Position numbers and translations under genes: made by a program. Of a stretch of DNA of 64,000 bases, positions 18,704 through 25,891 are shown piece after piece (position 1 is the first letter of the stretch; each line of letters opens with the position of its first letter). This DNA comes from Caldimonas caldifontis (GTDB taxonomy: Bacteria; Pseudomonadota; Gammaproteobacteria; Burkholderiales; Burkholderiaceae_C). The notes under the pieces are model-generated. The model was not told where the DNA came from, did no database searches, and worked only from the letters and a program-made list of their open reading frames with translations. The stretch spans positions 124,001 through 188,000 of the forward strand of contig NZ_PSNX01000010.1 in the NCBI RefSeq assembly GCF_002930615.1, read 5' to 3'.

Positions 18704-19048
18704 ATGACCAGTGTATTTGCCGTGTTGGATGACCAGGAAGACGCCAGCGGCGCCTTTCACCTCCCTGTATTCGGGCTCTACGCGGATATGGAATTGGGGC
18801 AGGGCTCGGTCTGCCTGCCCGATGATTTCCTGGGCCTGGAGGCCGCAATGCAGGCGGCCATCCTCCAGGACTGGCAACGTGCGCTGGAAGCCGCGCGCCG
18901 CCGGGCGCTCATGAAGATGTTCGCGGATATCAGCGCCACCATGCCGGGCGAGTCCCTGCAGGTGCGCTGGCACCGGATGCGTCAGGAATGCTCTCGCCTG
19001 GGCGTGGAGTGCCCGGCCGAGCTGCCGGTGCCGCTGTCCGTCTCGTGA
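18704..19048 (+). CDS. Small hypothetical protein
   Basis: I do not recognise this 114-residue protein. It has no signal peptide or membrane segment. The N-terminal third is acidic and hydrophobic (MTSVFAVLDDQEDASGAFHL), and the middle is a helix rich in Ala, Arg and Gln (AAMQAAILQDWQRALEAARR). Two cysteines lie near the C-terminus (MRQECSRLGVECPAELP). The start is supported by AGGAG 8 bases before the ATG. It ends 106 bases before a hybrid histidine kinase on the same strand, so a shared function is possible but unproven. An overlapping antisense frame (18644-19381) has no recognisable content. Confidence 0.6.
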   Translation: MTSVFAVLDDQEDASGAFHLPVFGLYADMELGQGSVCLPDDFLGLEAAMQAAILQDWQRALEAARRRALMKMFADISATMPGESLQVRWHRMRQECSRLGVECPAELPVPLSVS

Positions 19049-19154
19049 CGGCGGGCCTTCCCAGTGAGGTGCAAATGAGACAGTTCGGGTTATGACGGCA
19101 GGGTGAGTCTTGGCAGACGTCAATCTCACGAGGTGAAACGATACACTCGGCGAC

Positions 19155-21071
19155 GTGGTGGTGATCAAAATGGCTGACGCCCTGGGCGTCCAGATCGACC
19201 GTGACCTTGCAGAGCGGGTTGCCGATGAGCAACTGCGCATGGTCTGGATGCATGCGTCCGTCGGAACTCTGATCGCCACCGCCTTTGCAGTGTTCATGGC
19301 CCTGCACATGCCGGCCAGCGTGCCACCGCTGCTGGTGCAGACCTGGCTGGTGATGAAACTGCTGGTGGCCATCCCGCGCATCGTCCAGTCTCAGATCTAC
19401 AAGCGGCAGGGCTATCCGGGGGGGGCGGCGTGGCGTAGCAGCACGTACTGGCTGCTGGGGCTCGACGGCGCAGTCTGGGGGCTGGCGGGGGCCTGGCTGA
19501 TGCAGGCCGACAACCAGCTCGCCTCGCTGATTGCCGCGAGCCTGGCGTGCATGGCCGCAGTGGCCACTTTCGGCCTGCAGGTGCGGGTGCTTGCCACGGC
19601 GGCTTATGTCGTGCCCATGCTCGGCCCCACGGCACTGTCTCTGCTGTGGCGTGGCGACGAGTTCGGTTTCCTGGGGGGGGTGGGTCTGATCCTCATGCTG
19701 GGCTTGCTGCTGGCCACCGCCTTCCGTTCCGAAAAACGACTGGCCGAGGTGTTCCTGCTGCGGCTTCATGCCAGTCGCATCGCCCAGGAGAAGGTTGAGG
19801 CGCTGGAACTCGCCAAGCGCGAAAGCTCGGTCAAGAGCCAGTTCCTGGCGACGATGAGTCATGAACTGCGCACACCGCTGCACGGCATTCTGGGCCTGGC
19901 CCGTCTGATCCATGTCGATGCGAAGGATCCGGCCATGCAGCGGCGTGTCGAGCTCATCGAGAGTTCCGGCACCCACCTGCTGTCCTTGATCAACGATCTT
20001 CTCGACATTGCGCGCATCGAGTCGGGGCAGCTGAAGATCCAGCGATCTGTCTTCGACCTTGCGGCCGAGCTGGAGCGGGTGGCCGGCGTGTATGCCGTGC
20101 GCTCGGAGGACAAGGGGCTGGTCTTCACCACCGATCTTCGCCTGCCGCGACCGTGCTGGGTGGAAGGTGATCCGGCGCGCACGCGCCAGGTGCTGCACAA
20201 CCTGCTGGGCAATGCCGTCAAGTTCACGCAGAAAGGCTGGATCGGCCTGTCCGCCCACCGCGAGCCGGGTGACGATCACGTGGTCTTTGAGGTTCGAGAC
20301 ACGGGGGTCGGGATCCCACATGCCGATCAGGCCCACATCTTCGAGGCCTTCCGACAGGCAGCCTCCGGACCGTCGCGCCCGCTGGAGGGGACGGGCCTGG
20401 GGCTGACCATCGCCCGCGAGATTGCCCATGCGCTGGGGGGCGACATCAGTTGCCAGAGCACGGTGGGGGTGGGGTCGCTGTTCCGCTTCACAGCCCGCCT
20501 GCCCGAGGCGGAGGCCCCGGATGTTCAGACGGCGGTGTCGTCCGGCGTTTCGTCCGCGGTGCATGCCGCGGTGGCTTCGCAACTCAGGGCAGACGTGGGA
20601 TATCGTCAGCCGCATGTGCTGCTGGTAGAGGACAACGATCTCAATGCGCTCGTCGCATCGGCCTTCCTGGAGCGGTGCGGTCTGGAGGTGGAGCACGTGC
20701 ACGACGGGCGGGAGGCCGTTCGTCATGCCCTGCGCGAGGTGGGGCGGCCGGACCTCATTCTGATGGATTGCCTGATGCCGACCCTGGACAGCTTTGAGGC
20801 CACCCGGGAGATCCGTCACCAGGAGCAGGCCCTGGGGCTGGCCCGGGTGCCCGTCATTGCGCTCACCGCCACGGCCACCGAGGAAGACCGGCGGCGCTGC
20901 ATGTCGGCAGGGATGGATGATTTCCTGGCCAAACCCTTCAGTGATGCCGATCTGATGGCGCTGATGAGCGTGTGGCTGCGCCCGGGCGCGACCGTCTCGG
21001 GGTCCTCGACCTCCAGCGGCGGCACCGGTTCGCCGCAACCACTAGGCGGCAAGGGCTTCCTGCCGACCTGA
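19155..21071 (+). CDS. Membrane hybrid histidine kinase with receiver domain
   Basis: Two-component sensor of 638 residues. About six hydrophobic helices fill residues 25-200 with only short loops and no periplasmic sensory domain. The HisKA motif [13 protein letters not shown] follows with phospho-acceptor His236; HATPase motifs are [13 protein letters not shown] (N), DTGVGIP (G1) and GTGLGLTIA (G2). A receiver domain begins near residue 495 ([12 protein letters not shown]) with phospho-acceptor Asp538 and the switch lysine in LAKPF. It ends in a Ser/Gly-rich tail. Start is GTG 19155 or ATG 19170; neither has a strong Shine-Dalgarno. The last 30 bases overlap the convergent FeeM-like gene. 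No separate response regulator with a DNA-binding domain is adjacent. Confidence 0.9.
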   Translation: MVVIKMADALGVQIDRDLAERVADEQLRMVWMHASVGTLIATAFAVFMALHMPASVPPLLVQTWLVMKLLVAIPRIVQSQIYKRQGYPGGAAWRSSTYWLLGLDGAVWGLAGAWLMQADNQLASLIAASLACMAAVATFGLQVRVLATAAYVVPMLGPTALSLLWRGDEFGFLGGVGLILMLGLLLATAFRSEKRLAEVFLLRLHASRIAQEKVEALELAKRESSVKSQFLATMSHELRTPLHGILGLARLIHVDAKDPAMQRRVELIESSGTHLLSLINDLLDIARIESGQLKIQRSVFDLAAELERVAGVYAVRSEDKGLVFTTDLRLPRPCWVEGDPARTRQVLHNLLGNAVKFTQKGWIGLSAHREPGDDHVVFEVRDTGVGIPHADQAHIFEAFRQAASGPSRPLEGTGLGLTIAREIAHALGGDISCQSTVGVGSLFRFTARLPEAEAPDVQTAVSSGVSSAVHAAVASQLRADVGYRQPHVLLVEDNDLNALVASAFLERCGLEVEHVHDGREAVRHALREVGRPDLILMDCLMPTLDSFEATREIRHQEQALGLARVPVIALTATATEEDRRRCMSAGMDDFLAKPFSDADLMALMSVWLRPGATVSGSSTSSGGTGSPQPLGGKGFLPT

Positions 21072-21719
21072 TGCCATTGCGGCGAAGGCTGGCTCGAAGA
21101 GCCGGATGTCCGGATGGACGGTGCCGACCATGAACGCGTACAACGGATGATTGGCCTCATGCCAGCGACGCTCGGCCGCCCGCACGTCGAAGCTGAGCAC
21201 CCAATGATCGATGTGGCCCGCGTAGGTCAGCGGGACGGGTGCCCCGTCGTCGCGAAGGTTGTCGAACCCCAAGCGACGGTACTGGCGGACCAAGGCGGGG
21301 CTGCGGGCGCCGATCACCATCCAGCGCACCTGGTTGGCGATGCAATAGAGGTAGCTGGCCTTCATCAGCGCGAGCTTGATCAGCGGGTCGCAACGCCCGG
21401 GTGCTACTGCGAGGCGGGTGATCTCGGCCCTTGCATCGGAGCGCATGGATTCAGGGATCTCGACGCTGCTTTCGATGAGCAAGGGGCCATCGCTGTTGAT
21501 CTGCACACGGGCGGTGCCAACCGGTTGCCCGGTCTGCTTGTCCCAGCACACGAAAACGGCGGTGGCCGGTGACACGTCCAGGGCGTCTGGCTGCATGAGG
21601 GCTGTGCCCCATTCGGGAACGTGGTGACCGTAAGAGGCAGATCGAACCTGGCATGCGGCCAGCAGGTCTTCCCTGGAGTGGGCGATCCGGACGGTGAAGC
21701 TCAAGGAGGCTGTGGGCAT
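21042..21719 (-). CDS. FeeM-like N-acyl amino acid synthase / acyltransferase
   Basis: A 225-residue GNAT-fold protein resembling the FeeM/autoinducer-synthase-like family, which joins long-chain acyl groups from acyl-ACP to an amino acid. Features: FTVRIAHSREDLLAACQVRSASYG at the N-terminus (split here as FTVRIAHSRE and LLAACQVRSASYG), GTARVQINSDGPLLIESSV, an ITRLAVAPG beta-4/motif A region, ALVRQYRRLGF and a terminal PLTYAGHIDHWVLSFDV. The call rests on this pattern, without a database comparison; a plain GNAT acetyltransferase or an exosortase-associated acyltransferase are alternatives. Its 3' end overlaps the hybrid kinase tail-to-tail by 30 bases. A perfect 14-bp palindrome lies upstream (21852-21865). 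Confidence 0.65.
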   Translation of the reverse strand: MPTASLSFTVRIAHSREDLLAACQVRSASYGHHVPEWGTALMQPDALDVSPATAVFVCWDKQTGQPVGTARVQINSDGPLLIESSVEIPESMRSDARAEITRLAVAPGRCDPLIKLALMKASYLYCIANQVRWMVIGARSPALVRQYRRLGFDNLRDDGAPVPLTYAGHIDHWVLSFDVRAAERRWHEANHPLYAFMVGTVHPDIRLFEPAFAAMASGRQEALAA

Positions 21720-21851
21720 GGCGGCAGGGCAGCTGAGTTGATCAAGGATTCCAACCCGTGATGGACAGCGGATTGGAGCGACCTATGTAACTTACCCTGT
21801 TTGCGCGGGTTCGGGGATGCCGGATGCCCGAAATGTGCAGTCCATGTGTGT

Positions 21852-21865
21852 CTGTCGATCGACAG
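21852..21865. promoter_or_regulatory. Perfect 14-bp palindrome upstream of the FeeM-like gene
   Basis: CTGTCGATCGACAG is self-complementary over all 14 bases. It lies 132 bases upstream of the FeeM-like start (21719) and 92 bases beyond the H-NS stop. It resembles lux-box-type CTG...CAG palindromes, but the inner spacing (8) is shorter than the usual 10. Candidate operator only. Confidence 0.35.
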
Positions 21866-21904
21866 TTTGCGCGCCACGCTCGTCCGTCCGCCTGCCACCC
21901 GAGA

Positions 21905-21930
21905 CAAAAAAGCCGGCCCTTTGGCCGGCT
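21905..21930 (-). terminator. Intrinsic terminator after the H-NS-type gene
   Basis: On the minus strand AGCCGGCC-AAAG-GGCCGGCT is followed by TTTTTTG. It lies 28 bases past the stop of the H-NS-type gene. Confidence 0.9.
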
Positions 21931-21957
21931 TGGAGAAAGGACATCGTGAGTTGGAAC

Positions 21958-22266
21958 TCAGATGGCGAAATCGCTGAGTTGTTTGCCGCCAGCCAGCGCC
22001 GCCTCGACCCACTTGGGCTGTCGGCCTCGTCCGGTCCAGGTGTCGCCGGTGGCCGGGTTGCGATACTTCGGGGCCACCTTGCTGCCTTTCGTCGAACCCG
22101 ATCTGCCCGGTGCCGATTTGCCAGCGAGATCGGCCACGGTGATGCCGTATTGGGTCATCAGTGCTTTGATCTGGGCAATTGCATCGGCAAGTTCCTGTTT
22201 GCGCGCATTTTCGATCTTGCGCTCCAGTTCGGCTTTTTGGGCGAGAAGTTCCTGGTACGTGGACAT
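21958..22266 (-). CDS. H-NS-family nucleoid protein
   Basis: A 102-residue H-NS-like protein: an N-terminal coiled-coil oligomerisation segment (residues 1-50, YQELLAQKAELERKIENARK), a basic Gly/Ser-rich linker, and the C-terminal DNA-binding motif TWTGRGRQPKWV preceded by YRNPATG. This is the betaproteobacterial H-NS/BpH3 type. A -10-like TATATT on the minus strand (22305-22300) precedes it, and a strong terminator follows, so it is a monocistronic gene of the kind usually highly expressed. It probably silences AT-rich and horizontally acquired DNA. Confidence 0.92.
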   Translation of the reverse strand: MSTYQELLAQKAELERKIENARKQELADAIAQIKALMTQYGITVADLAGKSAPGRSGSTKGSKVAPKYRNPATGDTWTGRGRQPKWVEAALAGGKQLSDFAI

Positions 22267-22394
22267 GCAATGGACCTTGGAGGGTGACGACGTGGCCTGA
22301 ATATAGCCCGATTCAAACCCAGAGGGAAGTCTCAGGGTTATGTGACGATTTTTCGAGGTGTTACCGGCGTCGATGAGCAGCAAAGCATGGAGAC

Positions 22395-22428
22395 AAAAGA
22401 AAAGCCCGCCATCGCAGGGCTGGCGGGC
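22395..22428 (-). terminator. Intrinsic terminator after the iron-binding protein gene
   Basis: On the minus strand GCCCGCCA (22428-22421) pairs with TGGCGGGC (22411-22404) across a 9-base loop, followed by TTTTCTTTT. It lies 22 bases past the stop of the gene at 22450. Confidence 0.85.
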
Positions 22429-22449
22429 CTGGGTTCGGAGAGGGTGGGT

Positions 22450-23493
22450 TTACTTGTAGCCCACGCGGTCCAGCATCTGCTGAACCCTGGCGGTGTTCGC
22501 GCCGACCGTGGCGATGGGCACCAGTTCGGTCTTGAACTCACCGAGGGCGTCCAGGGCCGGATTGCCCGCCTTCACGCCGGCCACGGCAGGATATTCATTG
22601 TTGCCATTCGCGAAGTAGATCTGGGCCTGATCGCTGGCCAGGTATTCGAGGAAGAGTCGCGCGGCATCGCGGTTCTTGGCATGTCGAGCCATGGCGCCTC
22701 CGGCCACGTTGATGTGGGTTCCCCAAGTCTGTTGGTTGGGAAACACGACGCCCACCTTGCGCACGACCTCCTGATCCTCGGGACGGGTGGAGCGCATCAG
22801 TCGGGCGAAATAGTAGCTGTTGCTGATGGCGACGCCACATTCGCCGCTGGCCACGGCCCGGATCTGATCCGTGTCGCCGCCTTTTGGCTCCCGTGCCATA
22901 TTGGACACCACGGCTTTGGCCCATGCTTCCGTCTTTTCCGGCCCCAGATGCTCCATCAGAGATCCGAAAAGCGACAGGTTATAGGGATGTGAACCGGAAC
23001 GGGTGCAGACCTTGCCTTTCAGCGCTGGGTCGGCAAGCTTTTCATAGGTGTCCACCGCGTCAGCGGAGACCGTTGCCTTGTTGTAGACGATGACGCGGGC
23101 GCGTGTGGAAAAACCGAACCACGAAGAGCCCTGTCCGTTGTCAGCCCCGCGCAGTTTGGCCGGGATGCGTTGCTCCAGCACCGGGGATTTGACCGGAGAG
23201 AACAGCCCGTCGGCCTCGGCGCGCCAGAGTCGTGCGGCATCGACCAGCAACACCACGTCGGCCGGGCTGGCCGCTCCCTCGCTCTTCAGTCGCGCCAGGA
23301 TGCCGGCGTCGTCGGCCTCGACCCGGTTGATGCGGATACCGGTGGCCTGCGTGAAATTGCTGTAGAGCGCCTCATCGGTCTGATAGTGGCGGGCGGAATA
23401 GAGGTTGAGCACTTTGGCGTCCTGGGCCAGAACCGGGAAGCTCAGGGCGGCCACGAGGGCGCAGGCGGGAAGAGAGAGACGTCGGATGGTCAT
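22450..23493 (-). CDS. Fe(3+) ABC transporter substrate-binding protein (FbpA/FutA type)
   Basis: Periplasmic ferric-iron-binding protein of 347 residues. A Sec signal peptide ends near residue 23 (FPVLAQ). The mature protein begins KVLNLYSARHYQTDEALY, where the tyrosine and histidine of YSARHY are typical of FutA-type sites, and GVAISNSYYFARLM holds the paired C-terminal iron-ligand tyrosines. No permease or ATPase gene is adjacent, so it is an orphan unless partners are elsewhere. A Fur-box-like palindrome lies 39 bases upstream (23532-23546), and a terminator follows. Confidence 0.9.
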   Translation of the reverse strand: MTIRRLSLPACALVAALSFPVLAQDAKVLNLYSARHYQTDEALYSNFTQATGIRINRVEADDAGILARLKSEGAASPADVVLLVDAARLWRAEADGLFSPVKSPVLEQRIPAKLRGADNGQGSSWFGFSTRARVIVYNKATVSADAVDTYEKLADPALKGKVCTRSGSHPYNLSLFGSLMEHLGPEKTEAWAKAVVSNMAREPKGGDTDQIRAVASGECGVAISNSYYFARLMRSTRPEDQEVVRKVGVVFPNQQTWGTHINVAGGAMARHAKNRDAARLFLEYLASDQAQIYFANGNNEYPAVAGVKAGNPALDALGEFKTELVPIATVGANTARVQQMLDRVGYK

Positions 23494-23531
23494 GGGTTCT
23501 CCTTGGGAACGGAGACCATTCTAGACAAAAA

Positions 23532-23546
23532 CACGAATGATTCTCA
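23532..23546 (-). promoter_or_regulatory. Candidate Fur box
   Basis: On the minus strand TGAGAAT-C-ATTCGTG matches the 7-1-7 Fur consensus TGATAAT-N-ATTATCA at 10 of 14 positions, with the inner AAT-N-ATT core intact. It sits upstream of a ferric-iron-binding protein gene, the expected location. Confidence 0.55.
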
Positions 23547-23657
23547 AACAGATTTGAATTCTGTTGATCTGGATCCAGGGGCATCCGTCATCGATCGGTG
23601 CGGCGAGGTGTGGAATTGGTCCTTGTCGCAGCGTTCGGACGTCCCCAAGATGCGCGC

Positions 23658-24101
23658 ATGCAAAACGATGCTCAGTCTTCGTCACCTCGTCCCATGGCCT
23701 TGCTGGTGGCCTGTGAGGGGATCGAGCGACACTACCTGCGAGGGCGCCTGAGCTTGCGGGGGGTCGATTGTGCGGACGTCGATGAAGGGGCCGAGGCCAT
23801 CGAGTACTGCGCCGACCGTCCCGTGAGCCTGGTGGTGGTGGATGCGGATCACCTTGGCCCCGAGGCCATGCGTCTGCTTCGCCAGCTTCGCATGCCCCAC
23901 GCCTGTCGCGCGGCACCGCAGGTGGCGTTGATGGGCCGGCTCTCAGGCGGACCCCGCTGGCGGGCGGCCTGGGCCAAGGCCCAGGTGCTGGCCAAGCCGT
24001 TGGATCCTCGGTCGCTGGATGCCTGGATCGTCCGCAGCCTGGGGCCCGCGCTGAGTGCGCCGCCCCCGCGGGTGCTGTTCGAGGCGACCGCGGCTCGCTG
24101 A
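23658..24101 (+). CDS. Degenerate CheY-like receiver protein
   Basis: A 147-residue single-domain protein. The core looks like a receiver: LLVACEGIERHYLRGRL (beta1/alpha1), VSLVVVDADHLGPEAMRLLR around the expected phospho-acceptor Asp, and VLAKPLDPRSLDAWI with the conserved K-P. The acidic pair that binds magnesium at the end of beta1 (usually DD) is replaced by C-E, so phosphorylation may be weak or lost. The start (ATG 23658) lacks a clear Shine-Dalgarno; an earlier in-frame start at 23598 is possible. It is divergent from the iron-binding gene and convergent with yggX (8 bases apart). Confidence 0.65.
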   Translation: MQNDAQSSSPRPMALLVACEGIERHYLRGRLSLRGVDCADVDEGAEAIEYCADRPVSLVVVDADHLGPEAMRLLRQLRMPHACRAAPQVALMGRLSGGPRWRAAWAKAQVLAKPLDPRSLDAWIVRSLGPALSAPPPRVLFEATAAR

Positions 24102-24109
24102 GCGCCAGC

Positions 24110-24382
24110 TCAGGCGGAGGGAGGCACGTAGCCGGCGGGCTGATCGGCGCCTTCGCCGAAGAAGTAGCGCTCCATCTGGCGGGCGAGGTACTGACGGGCG
24201 CGCGCGTCGGCCAGGTTCAGGCGGTTCTCGTTCACGAGCATGGTTTGATGCTTGAGCCAGCCGGCCCAGGCTTCCTTGCTGACGTTGTCGTAAATGCGCT
24301 TGCCCAGTTCGCCCGGGTAGGGAGCGAAATCGAGGCCCTCGGCCTCCTTCTTGAGATGAACGCAATGAACGGTGCGGGCCAT
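24110..24382 (-). CDS. yggX: YggX family Fe(2+)-trafficking / oxidative damage protection protein
   Basis: A 90-residue cytosolic protein matching YggX (91 in E. coli). The conserved Cys7 is present in [17 protein letters not shown], and the fold segments [18 protein letters not shown] (residues 22-39) and [10 protein letters not shown] are intact. It protects iron-sulfur enzymes from oxidants. The start at 24382 is placed by family length. It lies 94 bases downstream of argA on the same strand. Confidence 0.94.
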   Translation of the reverse strand: MARTVHCVHLKKEAEGLDFAPYPGELGKRIYDNVSKEAWAGWLKHQTMLVNENRLNLADARARQYLARQMERYFFGEGADQPAGYVPPSA

Positions 24383-24440
24383 GGGGTTGCCTTGTCTCTT
24401 CGGGTGAATGTCGGGTGTGATTGTCGCGCGCTGGCCGGAC

Positions 24441-24463
24441 CCGTCGGGTCGATGACCCGACGG
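24441..24463. terminator. Hairpin between argA and yggX
   Basis: CCGTCGGGTC-GAT-GACCCGACGG is a perfect 10-bp stem just after the argA stop. There is no U-run on the minus strand, so attenuation or 3'-end protection is as likely as termination. Confidence 0.35.
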
Positions 24464-24476
24464 ACCTTGCGCGTTT

Positions 24477-25817
24477 TCAGCGCAGGCGCTTGACCAGAAC
24501 CTTGGAGCGGCGGTCCCAGTTGTACTTGCGCTTGCGGGCCTCGGGCAGCCAGTCGGGGTCGACCTCGCTGAAGCCGCGCTTGATGAACCAGTGCATCGTA
24601 CGGGTGGTGAGCACGAAAAGGGTGTCCAGGCCCATGGCCCGGGCACGCTGTTCGATGCGCTTGAGGATGCGTTCGCCATCACCCTGGCTTTGCACCTGGG
24701 GCGAGACGGTGAGCGCCGCCATCTCGGCCGTGTGGGCCTCGGGGTAGGGGTAGAGCGCCGCGCAGCCGAAGATCACGCCGTCGTGCTCGATCACGGTGTA
24801 GTGGCCGATGTCGCGCTCGATCTCGGTGCGGTCGCGCTTGACCAGGGTGCCGTCTTTCTCGAAGGGTTCGATGAGCTGCAGGATGCCGCCAATGTCGTCC
24901 ACGGTGGCTTCGCGCAGGCTTTCGAGTTTTTCGTCCACCACCATGGTGCCGATCCCGTCGTGGGTGTAGACCTCCAGCAGCACGGCGCCATCGACGGCGA
25001 AGGGCAGGATGTGCGAGCGTTCCACACCGCCCAGGCAGGCCTTCACGCAATGCTGCAGGTAGAAGGCCGTGTCGGTGGGCTGTGCGGGACTCGGCAGCTG
25101 GGCCAGCAGGCGCTGGGCATCGGCGAGGGCGAGTTCGGTATCGATGGCACTGTCCGGGTCGTTCTGGTCCTCGCGGATACCCGGCACTTCCGTCATGAAG
25201 ATCAGTTTGTCGGCCTGCAGGGCCACCGCCGTGCTCGTGGCCACGTCTTCCATCGTGAGGTTGAAGGCCTCGCCGGTGGGAGAGAAACCGAAGGGCGAAA
25301 GAAGCACCAGCGCGCCGGTTTCAAGGGCACGCTGGATGGCCCCGGCGTCCACGCGGCGCACCACGCCGCTGTGCATGAAGTCGATGCCGTCGACAATGCC
25401 CACCGGGCGGGCCGTGAGGAAGTTGCCCGACATCACCCGCACCGTGGCATTGGCCATGGGTGTGTTCGGCAGGCCCTGCGAGAAGGCGGCCTCGATCTCG
25501 AAGCGCAGCTGGCCGGCCGCCTCCTGCGCGCAGTCCAGGGCCACCGGGTCGGTGATGCGGATGCCGTGCGAGAAGCGCGACTCGTGCCCCTTCGCGCGCA
25601 ACTGTTCGTTCACCTGGGGACGAAAGCCGTGCACCAGCACGAGCTTGATGCCCATGGCCTGCAGGATGGCCAGATCCTGCGCAAAGGCATTGAGCTTGCC
25701 TGCCGCGATGGCCTCGCCGGCCAGGCCTACCACGAAGGTCTTGCCCTTGTAGGCATGGATGTAGGGCGCCACCGAGCGGAACCACGGGACGAAGGTGTGG
25801 GGAAAGACAAGGCTCAT
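24477..25817 (-). CDS. argA: N-acetylglutamate synthase
   Basis: First step of arginine synthesis: acetyl-CoA plus glutamate gives N-acetylglutamate. 446 residues in the classical two-domain form: an amino-acid-kinase-like domain ([29 protein letters not shown], residues 1-280) that senses arginine, then a GNAT domain ([39 protein letters not shown]). The start at [20 protein letters not shown] matches the family; upstream in-frame codons overlap hrpA and are rejected. It is divergent from hrpA with 74 bases between starts. Confidence 0.94.
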   Translation of the reverse strand: MSLVFPHTFVPWFRSVAPYIHAYKGKTFVVGLAGEAIAAGKLNAFAQDLAILQAMGIKLVLVHGFRPQVNEQLRAKGHESRFSHGIRITDPVALDCAQEAAGQLRFEIEAAFSQGLPNTPMANATVRVMSGNFLTARPVGIVDGIDFMHSGVVRRVDAGAIQRALETGALVLLSPFGFSPTGEAFNLTMEDVATSTAVALQADKLIFMTEVPGIREDQNDPDSAIDTELALADAQRLLAQLPSPAQPTDTAFYLQHCVKACLGGVERSHILPFAVDGAVLLEVYTHDGIGTMVVDEKLESLREATVDDIGGILQLIEPFEKDGTLVKRDRTEIERDIGHYTVIEHDGVIFGCAALYPYPEAHTAEMAALTVSPQVQSQGDGERILKRIEQRARAMGLDTLFVLTTRTMHWFIKRGFSEVDPDWLPEARKRKYNWDRRSKVLVKRLR

Positions 25818-25891
25818 CGAGGTCGGTCTGGGCGGGTTCTGCGCACGCGGTGTGCAGCGCTTTGAAATAATGACGGATTTTGCACGAGCTG

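Noticed and set aside
18644-19381. Minus-strand frame opposite the small hypothetical protein and the kinase start
   Set aside because: It lacks a ribosome site and motifs; the plus-strand 18704 ORF has AGGAG at proper spacing. Some doubt remains because the plus ORF is also unrecognised.
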